Shown: one piece after another, positions 56,081 to 64,000 of the stretch
Layout of the letters: each line of letters begins with the position of its first letter
Position numbering within the stretch: the stretch's first letter is position 1
Source of the DNA: Blepharisma stoltei
Lineage: Eukaryota > Ciliophora > Heterotrichea > Heterotrichida > Blepharismidae
Direction: 5' to 3'
DNA length: 64,000 bases
Assembly: GCA_914767885.1 (NCBI GenBank)
Contig: CAJZBQ010000055.1
Location: 558,001 to 622,000 of the forward strand
The notes under the pieces: model-generated
Told to the model about the DNA's origin: nothing
Database searches by the model: none
Seen by the model: the letters and a program-made list of their open reading frames with translations, nothing else
Made by a program: the position numbers and the translations under genes

Positions 56081-57548
56081 CTTGAAAAGTCTTTTATTGT
56101 TAATAATTTACTATCTTTATATATTATACATATATTCTGGCTTTCGAATTGCATTTCATTATTATAGTTATTCAAGAAATTAAGTAGTAATAAATTATTT
56201 ATTTTGTGCTATATGAAATATTCTCATCTTCGTCCCTTAAACATTTTACTTCATTCTAAAAGATAGCATTAATGTGCAAATCTTCTCGACATACATAAGC
56301 ATGTTTAAAGCTGCTTGGCCATATCATTTGCTTAATATCAAATAAATACTGACAAATTTTTATTAAATTTATTTTCTTTAATAGAGATTAATAAATGTTT
56401 AATTATTGTTGGATATCTGGTCAAGCACAGGTAGCAACCCTACACCCCCACCCCCCCTAAAAGTGGTACCCCCCACTTCCCCCACCCCCCTTTTTTAATG
56501 GTACCCCCACCCCCCCTAAAAAATGGCACCCCCACCCCCCCCTTAATATAGCTTAAATATATGACAAATGCCAATTTAGAGCAGACGTAATAAATAAATT
56601 ATTATTTTTAAATATTCAAAATTACTGATTTATACAATATCCACATAGCGTAGCACACAATTGATTAAGGAGTAGGTGGAATGAGGTGAGAATTTCCTAT
56701 AACTACTAAGCACACCACATATAAAAATTTGTTAGCGAGCATAATAATGATCTTTGGTATTAATTAGCAATATATCCTGCATATATTTATGAACTTTGTG
56801 GAATAATGGCTAAAAGTCGAATTAGAGATCCAAAAGTAAAACTGACAATAGCAAATACTATTTTTTATTACCACTATTGAATCTTGTTACCAATTCAGTC
56901 CTGCAATCCTTATACAATGGACATTAGATTAGCTTTAATGTATGAATCAATAAATTTAATGCAATTTATTGTGTTGTGCTTGGCTCATTTAATAATTAAT
57001 GCCATTATCTATATCTTTGGAATTATATTTATAAATATAAAAAACAAATTTAATATATTTTCTAATTAATTGCTAATTAATTTAAATTTATTAATTAGTC
57101 ATAAATATAAAGTAATTTGTGGACTTAATTTATCAATATAGTGTTTTAATTGGGTTATATTTAATTTATTTTGCTTGTTTCCTATCAATTACGTCTATGG
57201 AATAAACCCGAGAGGGGGGGTGCCATCTGTGAAAGGGGGGGTGGGGGTACCATTTTTAGGGGGGGTGGGGGGGGTGGGGGTGTAGGGTTGCTACCTGTGC
57301 TTGACCAGATACCAATAGCATGTTAGAAAGACCCTGAAACAGAAACAAACTTCTTGCCAGAATTTTATTTTGCTCGGCTATATTTGACCTATATTAGAAT
57401 AAAATTTGCTAGTATTAGGAGGATTCAAAAATTGAGTATTACTTATTAACTAATACTTTAAATAAAAATTAGGTTTATATTTAAATATAGAATATAATAT
57501 AAAAAGCTTTCTCTTTATATAACTAATATTATCGGGACTTAATAAAAA
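56081..57548. other. Intergenic region containing a G-rich inverted-repeat element
   Basis: Apart from the element at 56414-57311, the flanks (56081-56413 and 57312-57548) are AT-rich with no gene recognised; the last part should hold the promoter of receptor copy 2. Confidence 0.45.
56414..57311. mobile_element. 898-bp inverted-repeat element with C/G-tract (G4-forming) termini
   Basis: Ends TATCTGGTCAAGCACAGGTA / TACCTGTGCTTGACCAGATA. Inside each end come GTAGCAACCCTACACCC and then tandem C-tract units (TGGTACCCCC, TGGCACCCCC types) over 100-130 bp, mirrored as G tracts on the right. The 650-bp middle is AT-rich with no transposase. Confidence 0.85.
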
Positions 57549-60500
57549 ATGTCTCTCATTGAAAACTGTTCAATAAATTATCGGACCATATGAAAATTGA
57601 TATTCTTTATTTGTTTGCTGGATCGTTGCAAATGCTTAATCCCCAAATTGGAAAAATCCCTAAAAGCCTGACCACTGTGAGCGGACAAAATTTTTTTATG
57701 AAAAATGTTTTTTTATATATAAGTGAAATTATTATAATGAAATCTCTAGCGAATTCTGTTTAGTTTTTAAACAGCTTGCATTTTAAACATAAAAATTTAC
57801 AAATTAAATAAATACTTGCTTCCAATTTTTGCGAACTGAGATTATTTTAAATTTCGAAAAAAAATTTATTATATATATTTTTTTTATAAAAAGAATAAAA
57901 TTTTTTTGTTCTCACGGAGGGAGTTAGAAATTATTGTGATTTATGAAAAAAGTAATATTGATTGAAATTCACAACTGCTTATGAGTTCTCTGCCAGAGCC
58001 AAATTCTGTTGTTGAATTGCACAATTGTGAATTTTCAAATATTTCAGCTTGCTTTAATTATTATGAAAACTCTATTTTAGCGGTAGATTTAACAGAAAGC
58101 AGTAAAAGCCAATTTATTATTTCTCAAATATGCACAGTAAGGGAAATTCCTCACTTGGTGTTTGAGAACAAACTCAGTTATTTTGATGAATGAACTTTCT
58201 CAGCTAAGCCTTCTTCACTAAGCCAGATTAATGCATTTATAGATGTTCTTATATATTTTGGATGGACTCAAGGCCTCGTGATTTATGATGGATTTAAAAA
58301 TACTCTACTCCCCCCTCCGTAAACAACAAAACTAATGGAAAAATCCCTATTTTTTCCCAAAAACCCACCCTCCGTAAGAGAACAAAAATTTTTTTAAAAA
58401 AAACAATTGATATATAAGTGATAATTATTATAACGAAATCTCGAGCTAATTCTGTTTATTTTAAACAGCTTATTTTAAAACATATATAGAAATTGAATTA
58501 ATATTGGCTTTCCAATTTTTTCGAATTGGAATTTTTTTGAATTCGAAAAATAAAAAATTTTCTAGAAATAAAGTAAGAGAAAACCTCGAAAAATATTCAG
58601 TAAATTTGAACTACTTGAATATTGAGCCTAAGGCAAACATTGAAGAAATAGTTAATAGAATTATAACCCCTCTTGGTGAGACTCTCTATTATATTTTTAT
58701 GAATCCAACTGAGTCCTTAAAATTGCAAAATCTTTTGATGTCCACAAAACTTTTAACTTCTGGAAATGGAATTCTTTTGGACCAGAAAAGCGGATACCAG
58801 TGTATAGTTGAGGGTGCCTTAATTATTACTGAAAAACCTCAAGAACTCATCTCTTCAGAAGAAAATTATAGAATATCAGCAATCGGAAGTGTAATCTCTT
58901 CCTTGCTAAAGTCCATTAAATCAGAAAATGCTTACGAAATGCTATACCATCTAAACTTGCTGTCAAAAAACCATTATATTTTCAGAAATTTTTCCTTAAT
59001 TAACATACAAAATGGTGAAAGAGTAATTGTTGGAGAAATCATTGATGGAAATTTATCCTTATTTAGCGATATAAATTTCTCAGGTAACTCTACAGATATC
59101 CCAAACTCAGCCCAAAAAATTTTGCATCTTAGCATTGAAGCTGGCTCTACAAATCCTACAGGCCCACCAATTACTGTTGGATTAGTTGGAGGATATGGCT
59201 CATATGCTGCAATAGACGTCATAAATGAAGGCAATATAGATCTCCTCAATAATTTTCAAGTCGAGATGTTTAATTTTGACTGTGGAACCTCAATTTATAA
59301 CTCCGCATTTGCTAATTCCTGCTATTTAAAAGATAAAGATAAATTTGGCCTGGGACATGTATCAGCGTGGTCTTCAGTTATGGCAATTGGGTCAATGAAA
59401 TCTTTTAAAGAGCTTAATTTAACATTTCCTATTGTAAGTGCTACAAATGGAGACATTACCTTAAATTCAACAGCAGATTATCCAATGTATATGAGAGTTC
59501 AGCCTTCTTTTTCTTTTGAATACTCTTTAATTTCAATTTTTATCCGCGCTTTAGGGTGAAAACAAATTGCAGTTCTTTATCAAAATGATTCTTGAGGACT
59601 ATCAGGGTATCTTTATTTTTTAATCCCCATTTAATCATGAGGTTTTTTTATTATTAATTATTTTATTTTTATAAAAAATTTTCAAAAAAAAATATATTAA
59701 AATATGAATTTTTTATTTTAAAGTTCTATAAAATAAATAAAATCCATAATCTGGTTCATTATTAAAGGGGAATTAGAAGGAATTAAAAATCATGATATCT
59801 CTATAATAAACCCAGAAAATAAAAGAGTTATTGCACCAGATCTTGACCGTGATGAAGTAAAGGAGTATTCAGGAGTTCTCCAACAACTGATAGATTGCCA
59901 GGCGCGATTTTTGGTTTCTATTTTACATTTTCCTACCGCTTACTATATATTTGAAGAACTCTACGATTTAGGACTGAGAAAAGGTGACCTCGTCATTTTC
60001 ACGACTGTAACTGATTTGGCTACTTTTGAAGCATATGATGATAAATATTTATACAAATTAAATGAAATTGCTGTACCTATGATTTCTATATATGGGCAAA
60101 GCTGAGTCGGATCATTAGGGAAAAAAGCCTTAGATAGAATTTCTGAAGCTTATGGAGGATCAATAAACTCGTATAGCTGCTTTTATTTTGATTCAGTATT
60201 TTTAATTGCTTATGCGCTGGATTTTATGATTAATAGAGGATTAGACTATACTGATCCTAATAAGCTACAAAAAATTATGAGAAATATCCAATTTTATGGG
60301 TGTACTGGAAAAGTTAATATAGAAAAAGGGTCAAATGATAGGATTTTGCAGATATTTGAGATTATAGTAAATAAGCTTGATGCAAGTGATAATATTACAA
60401 CGTATATTATGGGCCAGTTTAAGCCTCAAAGTACACAATTGATAAATATCCAAGAACCATTATATGGCAAGCACAGTAATGAATTGCTTGGGTTTGTCCA

Positions 60501-62370
60501 GATAAAAAGCTGGTTTGTCAATTTGAGTGAAATTGTAGCTATTCAGTCGATAAATAGCAATAACCAAAAAAATTAATTGTTTGACAATTGGAATTAGCAG
60601 AGTCAACGCCCCAGTTGATAGAGAATTTTTAAACATTAGCCCAATATTATAATTCTTAGGGTATAGAATATTCTAATGGTTCAACTACAAAGCCATCAGA
60701 TTTAAGGACTAGTAGTAGCCAATGCCCTTTTCCTGATAAGCTTATAAAAACATTTGCTAAAGGTAGAATCCTAGTGTTTGGGATCTGCTTTGCCGTTGCC
60801 TTGATATCCTTTGCTATTACATTTTATATATGGAAAAAATGATGGAAATTTTCAATTGAGCCATTAACAGTAAGAGAAGAAATCTGCTTGCAAGACATTA
60901 TTGTAGCTGTGACCATTATTATTGAATTTTTTCAACTTTCTTCAATGGGCCACAAAAATAATATGGCGTGCTCTCTAGCCCGTCCTCTCCCATACCCTCA
61001 GCTATGCTGGTTTAAGATATCCGAAGTTTTAAGAATTTGTGTCTGGGTTAGGTTTTTTCCCCTGGCCAGGACTCCATGGTAGGGCTTTTACCTCTACATA
61101 TGGCAAGTAGGCCAGAGTCGCAAAGATATCCCTACACTCCTGACAGCGAAGGTATTAATGGAGGTAGGAGGAGACTTCAGAACACCTGCAATCTATCACC
61201 TCTGGACGGATGAGCTAACCGATAGGGCTTGTCCAAGGAAATACCTGGTGCGTCGCCTGGAGAACAGTGATGTTGACAAAAATAGCGTAAGTGCTACCCA
61301 TGCTTAGAGTGCGAGCCTGAAGTGGGAAAAGGCAGGTAGTGGGCTGAAATAATCCTGCGGTGACCTTTATAATCTAATCAATGGGACCAGATTTTTCACC
61401 TATTAACTCTACACTGGCTGGAATTAGTAATTTTTTTTCGCTGAGCTTAGACAATATATTGAAATTAAGAAATGGAGTATTTTGAATTATTGTCAATGCT
61501 GTTTTCGGATCAATTGGGTTATGGGTATTTCTGTGCTCAGTTGTGCTTCTTAGACTTGATGAAAAATTTCCTATGAGCTTTATTTTCAGAAATTTAGGTA
61601 CTTTAGCAGAGTATTTGATGCCTGTTTTAGGCGATCTTTGTTTTATTCCCTTTATTTCAATTTGCCTTGATATTTTTTTATGTGATCAGTCGATTGGAGA
61701 TAATTTTACTGACAGTTTTTTAGCAGCAGACTGCTATTATTTTTGTTGGAAAGATGAACATTTATTTTATGCAATTTTTTCTGTTATTGCTTTAATAGCT
61801 TATGAGCCCCTTGCAGTTTTTGGTAGGCCTCTTTGGCAAGAGCTGCAGCCCATTTTGCATGTAAAAGCAGTTCCACTATTTTTGATGGTAAAAACAATGA
61901 TCCAAATTATATTAATTGTGATGAACAAGACAGTAAAAAGGGCCCAAAACCTCCTTCACGGAGCTCTTTTTATATTTGTGATGATCATATATATAGCTTT
62001 TCTTTATAAGTTCAAGCCTTTTAATTATCAAAGATACAGTTGATGGCAAACTTTAGTCTCAGTTGGAGTTGTGTGGCTTGCTTTGATTTCAGTAATTGAG
62101 CAAAGTTCTGGAGTTAATCCTATATTTTTACTATCAGTTTTATGCTTTGGATTCTTAATCATTGGACTGCTAGGAGTATATGTTCAAAGAAAAAAATACC
62201 CTAGCCTTCTTTTTAGGAAAAAGGGTCAAGATACATCTAATTTATTTAAATTTGCCTTTACTTTTGGTAGGCATTCAAAAGCAGCTTTATCAAAAATTGT
62301 ACCGAGTAGTTTACCAACGTCAGCAAGAAAATCACTTTCAGCGAGAAAAATTGAAAATCCTAGCCCTTAA
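57549..62370 (+). CDS. Receptor-like protein, copy 2, with five or more insertions
   Basis: Paralog of the preceding gene from MSLIENCSINYRTIWKLIFFICLLDRC to ARKIENPSP-TAA. Same ectodomain motifs (SIEAGSTNPTGP, VGLVGGYGSYAAIDVINEG, AWSSVMAIGSMKSFKELNLT), same membrane segments, same LLFRKKGQDTS tail. Interruptions: MITE 57639-57923, truncated MITE about 58308-58545, MITE 59623-59772, IES 60463-60665, SINE-like 60950-61377. All but the second close in frame against copy 1. At the second, about 50 residues present in copy 1 (from NLGE... to ...GKIDKQN) are missing and the MITE lacks its right end. This copy may therefore be damaged, or its missing exon lies in sequence I cannot recognise. Confidence 0.75.
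57639..57923. mobile_element. C/G-tipped MITE, family 1 reverse, in receptor copy 2
   Basis: TTA target duplication (57636-57638, 57924-57926). Removal gives LLDRCKCLEIIVIYEKSNIDW, aligning with LQNFCYSLEAIVAYEKNNPIW of copy 1. Confidence 0.85.
58308..58545. mobile_element. Truncated C/G-tipped MITE, family 1 reverse, in receptor copy 2
   Basis: The left end CTCCCCCCTCCGTAAACAAC follows CTA; the internal family motifs continue to TTTTTTCGAATTGG, but the right terminal palindrome and G tract are absent. Coding resumes at KNKKFSRNKVRENLEKYS. Confidence 0.7.
59623..59772. mobile_element. Short C/G-tipped MITE, family 3, in receptor copy 2 (150 bp)
   Basis: TTA target duplication (59620-59622, 59773-59775), ends ATCCCCATTTAAT / ATTATTAAAGGGGAA. 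Removal gives GLSGYLYFLEGIKNHDISIINP. Confidence 0.85.
60463..60665. mobile_element. TA-bounded IES in receptor copy 2 (203 bp)
   Basis: TA at 60461-60462 and 60664-60665. Removal gives NIQEPLEYSNGSTTKPSDLR against KIQEPLLYADGSTVKPTDLR in copy 1. Confidence 0.8.
60950..61377 (+). mobile_element. SINE-like element with 8-bp target duplication in receptor copy 2
   Basis: TCAATGGG at 60942-60949 and 61378-61385. Removal gives FFQLSSMGPDFSPINSTLAG, as in copy 1. GC-rich, no ORF. Its 3' end (CTGAAATAATCCTGCGGTGA, then CCTTTATAATCTAA) is shared with the insertion at 6.5-6.9 kb. Confidence 0.9.
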
Positions 62371-62734
62371 GCTATTTTAAAATTAAATATGCACGCTGGA
62401 ATTTTTTAATGTAAATAATCGGCTCTTTTTGAGCAAAGAGATATCTGCTTTATATAATCACATTTAAATTTATTGATAGATGCTCATCATAATAAATATG
62501 TGCTCGAGGTTTAATCCATATAGAGCAGCGCTCTATAGCCCAGAATAAATTTTAAGCTTGTAATTAGAGTCTATTCACTTTTAAATAATAGTTGCTATTA
62601 TACAAAATCATAACTTGCATGAATATGCCATGATTGTTTAAGATTTAATAGACTGCATCAAAACTCAGTTATTATCTGCTATGCAAGGGCACTTACAAAG
62701 TAAACTCATCATTCTGAGTAGTTTACCATTATCA

Positions 62735-62889
62735 TTATTATTAGGATTAATAACGCTTTAAGTCCCTTACTGGGTGGGCACCACAGACCTTTCCGCCATC
62801 TCTTCCATGTGTCAGGCCGCAGGCCGCTGTGACAACCTTCTTAGATCTGCAGGGCACACGCTTGGAGTGGTATTGCCGGCTTCGATGGC
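62735..62889 (-). mobile_element. Short SINE-like element with perfect 15-bp target duplication
   Basis: AGTTTACCATTATCA at 62720-62734 and 62890-62904. 155 bp, markedly GC-rich (CAGGCCGCAGGCCGCTGTGA). On the minus strand it ends CGTTATTAATCCTAATAATA, the TTAATC-like tail. Confidence 0.9.
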
Positions 62890-63349
62890 AGTTTACCATT
62901 ATCAGCTGAAAATTTTAAACTAAGTCCTTGCTCTTCAGCAAGCATAGCTCAGCATTTCTGAAAAAGCAAGCTTCATATAGAATAAGTCTGTATTAATTTT
63001 TGATAATTTTCTATCAGGATTCAATAAAAAGTATTAATTTGAAAATACAATTTACGGTAGTCATTTAATATAGAGCGAATATTACTATTAATAAATTTCA
63101 GAGCTGATAACTTTGCCTAATATTCTACTTTTAAATTTTAGAATTCAAATTCTTAGATTAAGCTTAAACTCCATAACATAATGAAAATTTTCCATATAGC
63201 ATTGTCCCGGGCTTAGCAATGAATAATTTCATTAATTTCTTAAAAGAATAATATATTAAGAAGATAAATGCGTAAAATAAATTTATTCGCCTTCTAATAT
63301 TAGTTTAAATATTTAATAGCGTCTCTTTTCAAATTATTAAATTTGCTTA

Positions 63350-63612
63350 TTCCCCCTCCGTGAGTGACCAAAACCATTAGAAAAATCCCTATTTTTGTGA
63401 AATTTATATATAAGTGATAATGAAATCTCAAGCTAATTCTGTTGAATTTTAAACAAATTGCGTTTTTAAAAAAACACAAATTTATAAATTAAATTAATAT
63501 TTGCTACCCAATTTTGCAAAATTAGGGTTTTTTTTAAAATTTCGAAAAAAAAATTAACCCAACTCAGGTGTGTGAACAAAATTTTTTTTGTTCACTCACG
63601 GAGGGGAGCGAG
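63350..63612. mobile_element. C/G-tipped MITE, family 1 reverse, degenerate
   Basis: Left end TTCCCCCTCCGTGAGTGACC after TTA (63347-63349); right end GTTCACTCACGGAGGGGAGC. The target duplication on the right is not clear. Confidence 0.7.
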
Positions 63613-63690
63613 CTACAAGAAAAGTAATGAATGCTCACAATAAATTTATTCACCTTCTAATAAAACATAAAGTAATTTACCTCTATAATG

Positions 63691-64000
63691 ATGTCTCTAA
63701 TCAAAGATCTTGTGGAGAGATTGGTCTATCATAAATCCCTATGAAAATTCCTTTTATTTATCTGCTTGCTGAATGACTTAAACTGCTTACTCGTTTATTA
63801 AAAATACTACAAATAAAAAGACTACTTTAATTTTTAAATAAAAAATTAAACAAAATTTATTTATTATTAAATAAATGAGTTAGAAATTTGCTCCATGCCT
63901 TTTTTCGCACACTTTGGCATTCCTTGGAAAATTGCTATAAATTTTAGATTGCTAAAAAATTTTTTAAAAACCTTCGAAAAAATTTCCCCAAGAAGTACTA
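63691..64000 (+). CDS. Receptor-like protein, copy 3 (5' end only)
   Basis: MSLIKDLVERLVYHKSLWKF...ICLLNDLNCL is homologous to the N-termini of copies 1 and 2, with a TGA=Trp at the same KLW/KIW position. The homology stops after TGCTTA (about 63790), followed by CTCGTTTATT and AT-rich DNA. This is exactly where copy 2 has its first MITE. The remainder of the gene lies beyond the window. Confidence 0.6.

Larger units (their letters stand above)
62371..63690. other. Intergenic region with a SINE-like element and a MITE
   Basis: Contains 62735-62889 (SINE-like) and about 63350-63612 (family-1 MITE). The remainder is AT-rich with no gene seen. Confidence 0.5.

Noticed and set aside
56414-57311. 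C/G tracts as telomeric DNA
   Set aside because: The repeat units (TGGTACCCCC-like) do not match CCCTAACA-type telomeres and are arranged as inverted arms of one element.
62735-62889. A tRNA or snRNA gene
   Set aside because: GC-rich, but I could not fit a cloverleaf or conserved boxes; perfect target duplications mark it as a mobile insertion.

Overview
This window looks like germline (micronuclear, or macronuclear-plus-IES) DNA of a heterotrich ciliate, most probably a Blepharisma-type species. Three things support this. (1) TGA must be read as tryptophan: reading frames pass through in-frame TGA codons exactly where the neighbouring paralog has TGG, while TAA and TAG are the real stops. 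(2) Introns are 15-16 nt (for example GTAATTTTTACTTAG). (3) Nearly every gene is cut by AT-rich or repeat-derived blocks. Removing a block between two TA dinucleotides or between short direct repeats usually restores an uninterrupted frame. That is how internally eliminated sequences (IESs) behave; it is not how pseudogenes behave. The species assignment is inference.

Layout. 1-5.65 kb: tandem NRF-6-like membrane acyltransferases. 5.7-12.0 kb (minus): the ciliary protein CFAP44. 12.15-14.2 kb: tandem 3-hydroxyacyl-CoA dehydratases, the first with a substituted catalytic Tyr. 14.3-16.0 kb: a MITE and a 1.37 kb element with about 450-bp terminal inverted repeats. 16.2-28.6 kb (minus): a TXNDC9-like protein, an unknown gene, COA4, a C2-like/coiled-coil/GAR protein, a helical-repeat protein, a secreted beta-rich protein and a long coiled-coil protein. 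28.9-31.7 kb: a DUF229 sulfatase-like membrane protein. 32-39.3 kb (minus): VPS37-like, ankyrin+SAM and Sfi1-like/coiled-coil genes. 39.5-49.8 kb: rhomboid protease, S28 serine peptidase, a helical protein, a band-7 protein and a TPR/IQ protein. 49.8-52.0 kb: a repeat nest. 52-64 kb: three tandem paralogs of a receptor with a periplasmic-binding-protein-type ectodomain and about nine membrane segments.

Repeats. At least four kinds of short non-autonomous element sit in genes: (a) C/G-tipped MITEs (CTCCCC...GGGGAG) with 3-bp TNA target duplications, in several internal-sequence families; (b) palindromic TATAG...CTATA elements at TA sites, including one nested inside (a); (c) SINE-like, GC-richer elements of 155-480 bp with 5-15 bp target duplications and TTAATC-like tails; (d) anonymous TA-bounded IESs of about 50-250 bp. 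No transposase or reverse transcriptase ORF is visible, so all depend on factors encoded elsewhere.

Together the genes are ordinary ciliate housekeeping, ciliary and membrane genes. What is notable is the density of precisely removable insertions inside coding sequence, and paralog pairs that share insertion sites. Intergenic spaces left after excision are very short (18-45 bp in places).
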